DNA of 64,000 bases from positions 38,765,501 to 38,829,500 of the forward strand of contig JAEOAD010000015.1 of the NCBI GenBank assembly GCA_036365145.1. Direction: 5' to 3'. Every line of letters begins with the position of its first letter. The first letter of the stretch is position 1. This document shows, in pieces, positions 11,281 to 22,957 of this stretch. The position numbers and the translations under genes were made by a program. The notes beneath the pieces were generated by a model, which had not been told where the DNA came from, did not search any database, and worked only from the letters and a program-made list of their open reading frames with translations. Source of the stretch: Orientallactaga sibirica (taxonomy: Eukaryota; Chordata; Mammalia; Rodentia; Dipodidae).

Positions 11281-11443
11281 TTTTTTTTTTTTTTGGGGGG
11301 GGGTTTTTCGAGGTAGGGTTTCACTCAAGCCCAGGCTGACCTGGAATTCACTATGTAATCTCAGGCTGGCCTCAAACTCACAGTGATTCTCCTACCTCTG
11401 CCTCCCAAGTGCTGGGATTAAAGGTGTACGCCACCATGCCTGG
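11281..11443 (-). repeat. B1 SINE
   Basis: Poly-T and poly-G head, then 'tcgaggtagggtttcactc' through 'gtgctgggattaaaggtgta'. The flanks AAATGCTACT (11271-11280) and AAATGCTCAT (11445-11454) look like a slightly decayed target-site duplication. Confidence 0.92.
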
Positions 11444-12080
11444 GAAATGCTCATTTTTATATTAAGATTTTTATCCATAGTCACCTAGTTAGATTGTCTC
11501 TTGTGAGCTAAGGCCAAATGATCACAACTCAGTAGTTTAAGTGAAGAGATGTGACTGGTTTTAAACACTGTGTTTTGGAAGGGGTGATGGGTAAAGTTGT
11601 ACTTGGGCCACCCTGAAAGCTGGCTACCTTTGGAAGAAACCTATAAACACCGGGAACCTGGGACCACTCTGAGGGACAGTCTTGGCCTTGGGATTTGTGC
11701 AGTCTGTACCAGTGACTGCAGCTGCATTCTCCTCTGTCTCTGACAGGACAGTTTGTGGGGGATCCTGTGCACCTGACCACCATGCCCGCTCCTGCAGGTA
11801 GCATGCATATACACCTCCCAGGTCAATGCCCACACCTTGCCATCTTTTATTCCTGGGTTCCTCTCTTCTTCCCATGGGATCGAGAAGGGCAGAAGGAAGC
11901 ATTGCAATTTCTTTTTTATTTGTCCTGACCTGTGAGCCTGTGTCCTTTGTATAAGATTCCCTGACCATTCATTCTGGTCTGATTTTTGCCTTCCGACCAA
12001 GTTAACCCTTACTTAAACCCACACATGATGGTACCCATTCAGGTAGGAGCCCCTACCATTGGGAAGCCTTCAAAGCACTT
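11444..12080. other. Unique intronic sequence
   Basis: No repeat family or exon recognised. Three overlapping minus-strand open frames of 91-119 codons occur here without similarity to any protein I know. Confidence 0.45.
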
Positions 12081-12200
12081 ATAGTGCCTCATTTTCCTCA
12101 TCTATCAATTTCTTGAGATGGCTGTGAGGGTTAATATAAAGCATGGTGAAGTAAAGCATGCCAGATGCAAATGTGCTCTGCAGATACTAGCTCACAGCAG
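12081..12200 (+). repeat. MIR SINE fragment
   Basis: 'gcctcattttcctcatctat' followed by 'gatggctgtgagggttaata' matches the MIR 3' half in sense orientation. Confidence 0.7.
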
Positions 12201-13735
12201 ATTTTGTGTTTAAAATGACCATCATTGTACAATTGTTTTCAAGAAATGTTTCTAGGCAGATACAGAATATAGGCTGGAGGTGGAAAAGTGAATAACAACC
12301 ATAGTGATGTCTAAGGTGCTTCCTTTCCAGACAGGAAGGGGAGCCAGCACATAAGCCCTACCCTGGTGAGAGAGGTAAGGCAGGTGGTGGCTGTGGGAGC
12401 TTACCCAGCCTTGGGACCATGTGGCTTCTCTAGAGACTAGCGCTAGCCATGATGGCAGCAAGAGTATGAGTGGTGCCTCAGCGGCCTAGTTTGGGGCCAG
12501 GCTAAATGCAAGAGCCTGGGGCTGGTTCTGCACTTTGGAAGATAGGCAGGCCTTGGAGGCCTGAGTCATCTTACCTCTGCAGCAGCTTCCTTGAGCACTA
12601 GTGGGCCTTTGCTAAGGAGCAGGGGGAGTCATGGGGGACTCTTCTTCCTCCTCCTCACCCCCTGGGCAGACAGTGACATCTCAAGGAGACCCAAAGCCTG
12701 GTTTGGTTCCAGCAGGAGAGTTGATAGGTGGGGCAGCCTCATTACCTAAGATAAAGCCCCTCCCCCATCCTGTCCTCCTCTGCTGTTTAAAGGATTTACC
12801 CCTTCCTCCCTATCAGGGATATTTAAAGTTTCCTGCTGCTCTTATCTCCGTGGTCTTAATGTGCACGAAGCCCTTAGTAATGTAAGCCATGGGTTCCATT
12901 TGAAGGAACATTTTAGAAAGATATAGCAGAGAGCCCTGCTGTAAGCCTCTCTGGCCCATCTTCACATGGGTTCCCTTTCTTGGTCTTGAGCTTGAGATGA
13001 GATGAAAGTGTAATTGGCAAGGAGGACATTGCAATTTCCAGAGCTTTTCTCCTGTCCTCATGAAGGGGCCTAGACTGGTTTCCTGGACCACTATCACCTC
13101 CCCCACAAACCAAACATACACATACACACACACCCCACCTTTCCACTTTGTTTTTTTCTGATATGGTTACTAAGTTCAGAAACTGGACTGGACTGGACTG
13201 GATTTGGTCACTCAGTGCCAGGTCTTAGAATTCCTAATGGCCTCTCAGATCTCGAGCTGAGTGACTAACATCATTGGATTATGGACATTATAAGGACTAG
13301 GCTGGGTGTTGGAGCTTGAAAAGCTGTGGATTGGTCCTGGGTTGGATAAACTTTGATACCTCCATGGTTACAACACTTGGTCACTGGGCTTGACCTTGAC
13401 TGGGAAGTTTAGTTGACCCAGCACTACAGAATCTCTGTGCTGAGCCTGCTGGTGGTCTTGCAGTTAATTTAATGTTCCTTGCTTCCATCAGAATAGGTGT
13501 GCTAGGAGGGCTATGAGAAAGGAATGCTGGCTTATGGGTGGAGGTGGCTTTGAGTGAGGCTGTCTATGGATTAGGTCTTGGAGCTGGGAGTGAAAGGGTC
13601 CATCCATGAGGAAGGAGACTGTTATCAAAGGTGCCAGGATAAGACAATGAGGAGGGTAGACATAAAAAAAAAGCCATCCCACCCCCCTCCTTCACTTTAT
13701 CTTTTCTCTTTTTTCTTTCCAGCTCCCAAGGCAGC
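12201..13735. other. Unique intronic sequence
   Basis: No gene seen. It contains an AP-1-like TGAGTCA at about 12561, a short CA-rich run near 13110-13136, and a four-fold ACTGG pentamer run at about 13182-13201. Confidence 0.4.
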
Positions 13736-13890
13736 CATTGTTACTTAGTCCCTATTATGTGCTAGGCCTCAAAGTTTATCACAGTAAATTCCTAAAACAA
13801 TCCGGAAAGGTATTATTTCCCCATCTTCAGGAAATCAAGGAGAAGTACTTTATGCCAAATGATGGAGCTGGATTTTGGCTTAGGTGTTTT
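13736..13890 (-). repeat. MIR SINE fragment
   Basis: 'cctattatgtgctaggcctc' near 13752 and 'ttatttccccatcttcagga' near 13812 follow the reversed MIR order. Confidence 0.7.
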
Positions 13891-13979
13891 GATGCCTGTG
13901 CAAGAAACAAGCCTAGAGGAAGAATTCCAGCATCCTGCTTGGGTTGGATAACTGAGCTGTGTTTCCTCAACTAGAAACC

Positions 13980-14095
13980 ATGGGGCCTATAATAGAATTT
14001 ACTTCCTGGGGTTGTTGTATGCCTGTGAGCCACACAGCTGAATTCTGGCACAGTAAATGCTAGTGAATGTTAACTGTAATGGTTTAAGTAGTGGT
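13980..14095 (+). repeat. MIR SINE 3' fragment
   Basis: 'acttcctggggttgttgtat' and 'ctggcacagtaaatgctagt' match the MIR 3' end in sense orientation, making a second nearby inverted MIR pair with the copy at 13736. Confidence 0.55.
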
Positions 14096-14679
14096 TATTT
14101 TAGTTAGAAAATTCCTGGCCTGCTGGTGAGGTTGCTCATGTATCAGGGTGAAGCCCATCCCATACTAAAGATGGTTCTGTGTGCCTTGGCCTCTCACACT
14201 GAGCATGATCCAGATCAGGGGAGGGTGGTTAGTTGGTCTGATGGGAACTGTGGTCTGACCACCCCAGAGCATGGTCATTTTGTCCTCACCAACTGTGGGA
14301 TGCAATGTCTGACCATATTCATTCTGGCCTGGTCTCTCCTTGGTCTACTAGTGTTCCCTGGAGCGAGGACACAGGGAATGCAGGGGTTGAGAAGTTCATG
14401 ATAAAGACCTGGGTGAGGCCCAGCTGTATTAGGTCTGTGACCAGAACTCATCCTTGTCTGATGGTCTTTTATCTCCACAGCTCAGACAAGTGGGTGTTAA
14501 TAAACAGCAGCAACTAGAGTTCCTGGGAGAATCTGTTGGGATAAAGCCCGGCAGGGTTTGATTAGCAAGAGCTCTGTGCTCTTAGCAGTACTGAACACAG
14601 AGAAGTGCCCTAGATATATTTAGCAGATGAGATTTGTTATTAACCAATGATTTGTCTGTCCATTGGATTCTTTAATTTT
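14096..14679. other. Unique intronic sequence
   Basis: No repeat or coding exon recognised. Confidence 0.4.
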
Positions 14680-14785
14680 GTTTGATAGGAACTGTGCAGG
14701 CCCAGTTCCAGGTTCTGGGGGTCCAGAGATAAGTGGAGGTCCAGTAGGGAGCAGAGGGGCTGATGTTATAGAAGAGGCGTCAAGG
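14680..14785 (+). repeat. Possible L2 LINE fragment
   Basis: 'ttccaggttctgggggtcca' with 'gagataagtgga' resembles the L2 segment that includes 'ttctaggcactgggg'. Weak call. Confidence 0.35.
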
Positions 14786-14794
14786 GTGATTCAG

Positions 14795-14930
14795 TGTCCT
14801 TTATATGTTGTGCCCCATCTCATCATCTCAGGGAGAGTCAACCTAATTTTACAGGTGAGGAAACTGAGGCATAAGGAGGTAACTCGCTTCCCTGGAATGA
14901 GTGCAAGATCTGGTGTTTATGCCAAGCAAG
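14795..14930 (-). repeat. MIR SINE fragment
   Basis: 'attttacaggtgaggaaact' with 'gaggcataaggaggtaac' is the reversed MIR core. Confidence 0.75.
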
Positions 14931-16121
14931 TCTGGTGTGGAGCCTATGCCAGCAACCTCTCTGCATCTAATGAAAAGAGAGCATGTGTCCCTGAGGAGGC
15001 AAGTAAAGAGCAGCAGTTCTGAAGTTAGAGGTGCTACAAGGAAATGGTGAAAGGGACAGGAAGGTGAAAGACTCCCGGGTTCCCTCCCTGCAAAAGGCTG
15101 CAGCTCTGGGAAGGAGAAAGTGAGGAAGTTCACTTGGCAGGATCTGGGGCTCAGGATCTCAAGGACAGGGGCTGTAGGCAGGGATGCGGGCAGAGGGTGA
15201 TCTTGCAGGTGAAGCAATGGAGGTGGACGAAGGGCACAGCAGACATGGAGGCTACAAAGATATAGCAGCTCCAGTATGTGTGTGGGAGGCTGGGGGACTG
15301 CTGTACAGGCACCATGAGAGTGCAGGAGTAGGGAGGTGTGATAGCACCATCTCTAGCTCAAAGGAATCCCCATGAAATCTGCCACAGTAGCTTCACAGAA
15401 TACCACTTCCACATGTCTGTCCTGAGTGAGTACCAAGCCTGGGTGGCAGAGGCTTTGCCCGGTCTGATCAGGCAGAGGAGACTGAGACTGCTATCCAGGA
15501 GTTTGCTACTGTTGCAAATACCCTCACCTCTCTTGCATGCCTGGCTTGTCTTCAGTGGGAGGCCACTTTAGCTCCGTCCTGCAGGAGCCGTGCTGCTCCC
15601 TGGGCTCGGGGTGTGGCAGGCATAAGGTGGGTGCTGGGTGTGATACTGATCCAGGTTGAAGGACTGTCATTACTTGTTGCATGGAACTCTGCTGGGAGCC
15701 ACAGGAAGTCACGACCACTGATGCACATGTGGAGCTCCTGTAAACAAGCTAAGAAGTTTGAGCTTGATCCCAGGTGCATTGGATGTGGGCACTGTCCGCG
15801 CTCTCATGTCCTGCAGTTCAGAATTTCTTCTGGTTAGTAATTTGCTTGCTGGCTCATTCATTCATTGGCCAAACTGGAATACCTCATTCAGGTTTGCCTA
15901 CATGTCTTAAAGCCCCTGGGTTTGAGAAAGTGGCTGTTCTATGTGGGTCCCTCCTCTGGTCTATCAGGTGGTCTCTCAGGTCTCTCAGTTCCCAGATTCT
16001 GGAACTGTGTGGGGGGGGAATGGGAGGCGTTTCTAGAAGCTAGATGGTGGAGTGGGCTGGTGGCTGACTGAGTCCAGCATGCTTGCCTATTCCAGTGCCT
16101 TTGGGAGGAAGCTTGAGATTC
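14931..16121. other. Unique intronic sequence
   Basis: No repeat family or exon recognised. Several 60-120-codon open frames on both strands overlap one another and show no protein features. Confidence 0.4.
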
Positions 16122-16131
16122 TGATAGTCAT

Positions 16132-16335
16132 TTCTTCTTCTTCTTCTTCTTCTTCTTCTTCTTCTTCTTCTTCTTCTTCTTCTTCTTCTTCTTCTTCTTC
16201 TTCTTCCTCCTCCTCCTCCTCCTTCCTCCTCCTCCTCCTCCTCCTCCTCCTCCTCCTCCTCCTCCTCCTCCTCCTCCTCCTCCTCCTTCCTCCTCTCCTT
16301 TTTGTCCCTTTTCCCCTTCCCTTCTTCTTCTTCTT
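16132..16335. repeat. Long TTC / TCC pyrimidine microsatellite
   Basis: Twenty-five perfect TTC units (16132-16206) pass into a long TCC array (about 16207-16295) and then a C/T-rich remnant with further TTC units. The + strand is almost purely pyrimidine for about 200 bp, and the polyserine/polyleucine-type frames it creates are not genes. Position inside a B1 target-site duplication shows it grew from that element's A-rich tail. Confidence 0.97.
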
Positions 16336-16412
16336 CTTTTTTTTTTTGGTCTTTTGAGGTAGGGTCTCACTCTAGCCCAGGCTGACCTGGAATTCACTAT
16401 GTAGCCTCAGGC
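16336..16412 (-). repeat. 5'-truncated B1 SINE with expanded tail
   Basis: Only the 3' half of B1 is present ('ttgaggtagggtctcactct' to 'actatgtagcctcaggc'). The flanks TGATAGTCATTTCT (16122-16135) and TGATAGCCATTTCT (16413-16426) match at 13 of 14 positions, so the element plus the TTC/TCC tract is one insertion. Confidence 0.9.
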
Positions 16413-16426
16413 TGATAGCCATTTCT

Positions 16427-17240
16427 AACATAGCTGCCCAGGGTCACATGTCCCTACCTGCTTTCATGTGACCTATTTGATAGCAGGTTGGAGGGATGCC
16501 ACCTGTTCAAACTGAAGTTGGACTGGGGTCCCCTGGTTCCTAAATGCTGCCTAAACAGAAGAGGGAGGTGGGAGGGTCTGGCATCCACAGAGAGTAAGCA
16601 CACTGGTTGAAAGTCCAGTGGTGTGCCTCAGGGAAGGTCTGCGCTTAGCCAAGCCTCCTATGTGGTGTAGGATTGCCTGGTAAGCCAGAAACCACACTCC
16701 TGCTGCTGCAAAGCCACCTTCTAAGCTGGTTGTGATCTCACTAGAAAACTGCATTTTGTATTTTATTGTCTGTTGGATGCTCATGGTCTGAATCTCCCGC
16801 TGGACTGAAGTTCGGGAGGACAGGAATCTCATCTAATGGCCCTGGATTCCCCTAAGGCCTGGCTGCAAGGGCAAGTTGTAAGTGCAGCTGTAATATTAGC
16901 AGCCATTTCTTCATGTCTGGGTGGAAAATAGAAAGTCTCGACCTCTCCCCTCCTCACTGCCATTTGTACCAGATTTCCAGATGTTTGGCTCCGAGAAATC
17001 AAGATTTTCAGCTACCACCTACATGTCTAGTGTAGCCCCCAGGTGCTTTGGCCTCAGGTGTCTGTGACCACTGAGAGTCTTCTCTTCCTGTAAAGCTGAC
17101 TGTCTCCTAATGAGGTCACATGGACAGTGCTATCCCCTTGATCCCTTATTCCCCCAGTGGCTCTAAGGCTTTGTCCAGGCTACCCAGTGCATGGGAGCTG
17201 CTTCTCCTGGCACGGGAGTGACCTTTCCAGCCCTCGCCCA
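16427..17240. other. Unique intronic sequence
   Basis: No repeat family or exon recognised. Confidence 0.4.
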
Positions 17241-17249
17241 CAAGCTCCT

Positions 17250-17620
17250 TTCCTCACACTTCTGTGTTTTTTTCCGGGGCATGGATCAGAGCTTCTGTTT
17301 GTTGGTCATTCCGTGATCCTCACACAATATAAATGAAATCTGCTAAAACCAATAAATTCAAACCATGTGTGGGGCCCTGGGAGGAGCCAGGACGTCAGAG
17401 GGCTGCAGTGTGAAGTGGCGTCAGCTCTGACGGCACCCAAGCTGATTTGTATATGAGAAAAGTAAATACTCAAAGCTGTAAACAGCCCTGGGTCTCCCAC
17501 TCTTTCTGGGATTCAAAGGCATTTAATAGGAACACACATTCTCTGTTTCTTATAAACAGAGCGAGAGCCTCTCTGTGTGCTGACCTCAATTCTGCATTTT
17601 CATCCCCCGGCAAGCCAACC
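17250..17620. promoter_or_regulatory. Candidate intronic enhancer (motif cluster)
   Basis: A repeat-free stretch with three CREB/ATF-type CGTCA half-sites within 40 bp (17393-17397, 17419-17423 and, reversed, 17428-17432) and a perfect forkhead-type TGTAAACA at 17477-17484. CpG-containing motifs decay fast in mammalian introns, so three together is mildly suggestive. This is inference from motifs only. Confidence 0.3.
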
Positions 17621-17764
17621 CAGTCACCCTAGCTGGAGACTGCAGACAGGCTGGGCTGTCAGCTCGGGTTCCTTGTTTCTGGTTTCGGATGTTGACCTAG
17701 TACTTGTCCTTTGTAAAGGCTTACCTCTCCTTTTCTGGTTGGCCTTGGTGCAACCTCCATAGAT

Positions 17765-18068
17765 GTAAGCCTGTTTGTGTTGCTATAACAAAATATCACG
17801 GGCTGGGCAGCTGAGAAACAACAGGAGTTTATTTCTACCAGGATGATCAAGGCACCAATAAATTTGTGTCTGGTGGAGGAGTAGTTGTCTGGCTCACAGA
17901 TGGCACCCTTTCACTATGTGCTAATGTGGTAGAAGGAGAGAACACTGGTGATTTTAGTAACTTGTAAGGGCGTTTATCCATAAACTTCTCCCATCCAGAA
18001 ACCCAGTACCATTTTATTAGAAATTGGGTTTCAACATAGGGATCTGGAGAGGATACAGACATTCAGAT
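17765..18068 (-). mobile_element. Degraded MaLR LTR (MLT1/MST-like)
   Basis: 'gttgctataacaaaatatca' at the left and 'gggtttcaacatagggatct' with 'gacattcagat' at the right are the reversed ends of MLT1/MST LTRs. Solitary and non-coding. Confidence 0.7.
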
Positions 18069-18927
18069 GAGAGCAGTGGTTGGGATTGGATGGCCCCTGC
18101 TTTGCTTTCCTGTACCAATGAAGAACATGAACCATAAGGATGGAAATCAACTTACCCAAGATCAGACCTGAGATTAGGGCCAAAATGGACAGTGCCTTTC
18201 TCTTCTCTTTTAGACCCCTCCAATTTAACTTTCCTTTCCTTTCCTCTTTTTCCTGTCCCCTCTCTTCCTTTTGGTAATACTTCTATTCTCCTGACTAAGA
18301 ATCCTGGAAGTACTCTTATGGTGTCCTCCCTCATTTCCTCACCACTCACTCCACCATTTCCTGGGGCCCATCCTTCCCCTTGGCCTCTGACGTCCTCTGT
18401 TCGTTTTATAGCCTGCTACTTCTTGTCTTCAGGAAAGAGCCCCTGGAACAGGAAGTTCTAGGTTAGGGGGTCTAGTTTCTCTACTCAGTTGTGGGGGCTT
18501 CCTATCATAGGAAGGCTGGGAATGAGCACAGCTGCCTTCTCTGGATGGTCGCAGGTAAGTGGCACTCAGGCATGCTGGACAGCTGGTGATTGGGTCACCC
18601 TGCTTCCCTCCCACCCTGGACTCTTCAAGTGACCCCCTGGCTTGCACATATAAAGGGAAGTAGTCCTTAAAATTGCATGGAACTGAATTGGCTGGCCATG
18701 CACATTCATATATATCAGTAAGTCCATGCAACACTGATTTAACCTGATCTACATCATGGGTTTTATCAGTGTCTATTTCCTCGTTTTGATATTGTGTCAT
18801 GGTGATTGTAAGATGTTACCACTGTGGGAAACTGAATAAAGGACATTCTTTTTTGTGTTTTTTTCCTAACTGAATATGAACCTAGAATTATCTCAAAATG
18901 AAAAGTTTAAAAGAAATGAATTAGGGA
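18069..18927. other. Unique intronic sequence
   Basis: Includes a pyrimidine-rich stretch near 18195-18290. No exon or repeat family recognised. Confidence 0.4.
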
Positions 18928-19017
18928 TTAGAATAGGAATGTAGCTCAGTGGTAGAGTATTTGCCAACATGCCCAAGGTCCTGCGGTTTGATTCCAAGCA
19001 CTACAAAAAAAAAAAGT
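18928..19017 (+). repeat. ID SINE (tRNA-Ala-derived)
   Basis: 'ggaatgtagctcagtggtag' carries the Pol III A box and 'ggtttgattccaagcacta' the B box, followed by an A-rich tail at 19003-19016. Length and sequence fit a rodent ID element. Confidence 0.88.
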
Positions 19018-19869
19018 GAATTAACCTTTCCAATACCATTCTTATTTACCTGTTCTTTTCTACCTGCAGTGTACTAGGCACCGTGTCAGTGAATCAAACA
19101 TAAGTGCTCTTGGCACCACTTCCTACAGATGTCTAAAAGCAGTTTGCCTTGATTACTGTATTTAAGATGACAAGTCATTCCCTTGAACATTCCCCTTCTT
19201 CTCTGGCCTTCCCTTCCATTTCTTGGGCCACCAGTTGACATTCTGTATATGTCCCTTGCACACTGCTCTCCCCACCTCTACCACTAGAAGGTCAGCTCCA
19301 TATGCACAGGGCTTTGTCCGCGTTGTGCATATCCTTAGCTCCGAGGACATTCCTGGCTCATAGCAGGTAATCAGTTCATGTTTGCCAAATGATTGAGAGG
19401 CGACAGACAGGAAACAAGTACACAAATGATTAGTAAGAAGCCTGGGAGGGCAAATGAAGGAAAACAAAGCAGGGGAGATAGTGAAGGAAATGTCATTTTG
19501 ATTGTGGGTTTTTCTGCAAGTCTAGCAAGCCTCCCTGGGGTTGAAGGGTAAAGTCCCAGTTTCATAGATTAAAGTTGTCATTTATCCCTCTCTTCTTCAT
19601 TCACCAGCTGTTTCTTTGGTCCACTGCTACATGTAGGCCCCTGGAGCACAAGCTGAGATGAGGTCGAGAAGATCTCGCCCTGGGAGGCTTATACATAAGA
19701 TAGCACTGGGACGAGAATGCAACATAGGAAAAGGAAAAGGAAAAATAATGCAGAAGCATTTGGAGGTCTGGAAAACCCTTTCTAGTTTGGCCAGAACTCA
19801 GTTTACCAACTGCTTCTTCCTCTGCATACCTAGGGACCCCATGGCTCTAATTAGACCACTCCCTGAAGT
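19018..19869. other. Unique intronic sequence
   Basis: No repeat family or exon recognised, apart from a short GGAAAA-rich run near 19727-19745. Confidence 0.4.
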
Positions 19870-20040
19870 CTTGACTTTGGCTGTTCTGGAATGTTCCTTC
19901 TCCCCCTTCCCATCTCTCCAAATCCTGTTTCGCAGTCTGGCCCTTCCTGCAGGAAGCCTTTCTTGACTGTCCCAAGTCCCATGATGAATCTTCTCAGAAC
20001 ATTTGTAGTCTGTACTTCAGCATTTGCCGGCCCCTCGCCC
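19870..20040 (-). repeat. L2 LINE 3' fragment
   Basis: 'cttcctgcaggaagcctttc' followed by 'ttgactgtcccaagtccc' is the reversed L2 3' end. Confidence 0.6.
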
Positions 20041-20749
20041 CACTCAGTAGAGTCTTGTTTCGTCCATCTAGGACAGAGGATGGCTGAGAAGCCAGCCCAG
20101 GCTCAGGTGCACAGTAGCTTCGTGGTGGATCTTCTGGCTGGAAGGACTTGAGAACAGCGGGAATCTACGACTCATCCTCAGAAAGGGCAGGCTTTGTTAT
20201 TTTTGTCATTGACCCAAATTCTCCTCATTTAGAACCACTGACAGTTAAGTTAGGGATGGGTTGGTGTCTGCCTTTACAGAGTTTCAGGCATGTTGTTTAT
20301 GAAGTAATGCTGCAAAGTTTGCCTCAGACACTGCTTAACAGACTTTGGAATTGGACCGTTTGCTGACATCATTGCTGATGCCTGTGCCCAGAAAATTCTT
20401 ACAGAGAACAAGGAAAGTATCAGTGCAGTGTTTATTGCTGCACGTTGATTCACCAAACGAGTGTGTTTTGGAAATAAACCTCTGGCTGTGGAAGAGTTGT
20501 GATTTGCAGGATTAGGAGGGTAGTACCAAGCACTTCCCGCACCACCTCCCCTATCATTACCATCTCATGTTAATACAGTACATTTGTCACAGTTCTGCTA
20601 ATGAACCAATATTGGTACATTGTGATTGACTAAATGCCACACTGCACTCAAATTTCCTTAATTTCCCCTAATGTCCTTTTTCTGTTCCAGTATCTCATCT
20701 TAAGTAATGTAATAGTCATCTTTCCTTAAAGACCTGTTGTCTATAACAC
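20041..20749. other. Unique, possibly constrained intronic sequence
   Basis: No repeat recognised. It is AT-rich with a TGCTGACATCATTGCTGATG segment near 20360-20380 in which a TGCTGA half-site occurs as a near-repeat. Whether it is conserved cannot be told here. Confidence 0.3.
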
Positions 20750-20767
20750 TTTCTCTGGCTTTTCTTT

Positions 20768-21315
20768 TCTTTTCTTTTTTTTTTTTTTGATTGATATTTA
20801 AAATTTTTTTTTAATTGACAACTTCTATACTTACATACAAAAAACACATGATATTTCCCTCCCCCATTCCCCTTTAGAACTCCAATTTCCATCATATCCC
20901 CTCCCTCTCTCCATTAGTCTCTCTTTTAATTTGATGTCATCATCTTTTTCTTCTATTCTGAGGGTCTTGTGGAGGTATTGCTAGGCACTTCAAGGTCATG
21001 GATATCAAGGCCAATTTGTGTCTGGGCAGTTGCATTTTAAGGAGTCGTACCCTTCCTTTGGCTCTTCCATTCTATCTGCCCCCTCTTCCGCAATGGACCC
21101 TGAGCCTTGGAGGGTGTGATAGAGATGTTTCAGTGCTGGGCACTCCTCCATCCCTTCTTCTCAGCACTATGTTGCCTTTTGGGTCATCCCAGTGGTCATC
21201 GCCATCTGAAACGAAAAGCTTCTCTAACCAGAAGTGAGAGTAGCATTAATATGTGAACATGAACATTAAGTGTAGTGCCCCCGGGGCAGCTTGGTGGGAA
21301 TAATATATACATTTA
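20768..21315 (-). mobile_element. 5'-truncated L1 insertion (3' UTR only)
   Basis: Poly-T head, then the 3' UTR sequence shared with the copies at 28724 and 38937. A perfect 18-bp target-site duplication, TTTCTCTGGCTTTTCTTT, lies at 20750-20767 and 21316-21333. No L1 ORF is included; the open frame at 20998-21237 is antisense within the UTR. Confidence 0.93.
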
Positions 21316-21333
21316 TTTCTCTGGCTTTTCTTT

Positions 21334-21654
21334 ATACAATGAGATGTCCTTGGTATTTTTAAATATTGGTCAGATATTTGTTCTCAGAGAGAATTTGTCT
21401 GATATTTTCTCTCATAATTAGCCTGGAATTGCCTGGCTGGGGGAGGAACTCCACAGAGGTAAAATACTGTTCTACATCACAGAAAGAGTACAAACTAGCC
21501 ATCAGCAGGACAAATCACTATTGATACTGGCCTTGGTCTCCTATGTGAGATAGTTTGTCAGGCTTCTCTCCCATCCTTCCATACTGTCATTTTGGAGAGA
21601 AGCTGGTGAAAGAAGTTAATCCCTATAGGGAGGGGAATTATGCTACCTCAGCAA
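21334..21654. other. Unique intronic sequence
   Basis: No repeat family or exon recognised. Confidence 0.4.
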
Positions 21655-22110
21655 ATGTGCTTTGAATACTATGTGCTGGGCACTGCAGCACATGTTGAAG
21701 ATAGAGTAGGGAACGAAATGAGAGTCTTTTCCTCCATAGAACTTTCTCTCTGGTGAGGGCTTAACAGTGAATAAATAAACACATAGTTTTAGGGTGTGAA
21801 TAGCACAAGCCAAGGTCTTGAGGCTTGTTTAAGAAATGGGAAGGACATAAGTGGAGCCATGTGTGTGCAGGATAGTGTCAGGATGTGGAGCAGAGAGGTC
21901 ACAGGCTGGTTGAGGCCTCACTGGACCTTTAGAGCATAAGAAAAGGTGGGGTTTTACTTGAATTGTGGAAGCCATTAGTTTGAAGCCGGCATGATATGGT
22001 TAATGTTTTTATATAAGGAACCCCAAATGGGGTATCCTGGGAGGATCAAAATGGAGATATTGGAAGGCCAGAATGGGTGCTATTGTCCAGGTAGGGGATG
22101 TTTTGGAGGT
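21655..22110 (+). repeat. L2 LINE fragment
   Basis: 'tatgtgctgggcactgcagc', 'gtgaataaataaacacatag' and 'gaggcctcactggaccttt' occur in the order seen in L2 3' sequences. Degraded and non-coding. Confidence 0.6.
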
Positions 22111-22957
22111 GGAGCCAAAAAATGCACCTGATGGGAAGCTTGTAGAAAGATTAAGAAATTGGTGGAATACTTGCAGGTCCATGCTGGTACTGCTTGCTTA
22201 AATTCAGGGAGTGGGCAAGGAGCAGGATTAGAAGGTATGATTCCTTAGAGGAGCTCTAGCCAAATCCCGTTGTTGGCTACACTGTTAGCAGTACCTGTGA
22301 GGGCGTTGCATCATGTAGGTGGGGGGATGAGAAGAGTTTTCTGTCCTTTGACTCTTGTGACACCTTTCTTAGTAGTCCACAATATTGAAGCCTGAGATGC
22401 AGATATGAAATGTCCATGGAAGCTGACCCCCCAATCCTGGTAAGCAGCATACAAGTTACCAAGGGCCTGGCTTCTGGAACTACCCTTACTGGACTCAAAC
22501 CCTTTGTGTCAGATACCGAGCATGGCACCTTCTGGCCACCACAGGAATTTTTTTTTTTTAGCAATCATATTGGTTTGTGTTGATGTGGTTCACAGTAAAT
22601 TCCATCAGCAAGTATTTACCGGCCACATGTGTGCCGGGGAGTGCTTAGGTGTGAACCTTGATCCCTCTCTGGAGGATTATATAAGGCATGAAGGATATGA
22701 AGGTTCAGAAAGTATGTGTAGCATGTCCAGCAGAGTGCATAGACACAAAAGTGCAGTTAGCCTCAGGAAAGACAGCACGTGTCCTCAGAAACATAGCTTC
22801 AGGTGGAGATGGAAAGAGAACTGTCAACTTGAAGGGCATTGAGGGGACTGAGCCAGGTGACCGGGGTTTCTGCTAGGAAACTAGAGCAAGGGGGAGTGCT
22901 AGGAATGTAAAACGATGGCCCATCCAGCTGCATGGTTGCCAAAACAGGTGCTTGTGT
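22111..22957. other. Unique intronic sequence
   Basis: Contains a T9 run near 22549. The 112-codon + strand open frame here shows no protein features and is judged accidental. Confidence 0.4.

Noticed and set aside
16052..16397. Polyserine/polyleucine + strand frame and polyglycine/polylysine minus frame
   Set aside because: These are translations of the TTC/TCC microsatellite.
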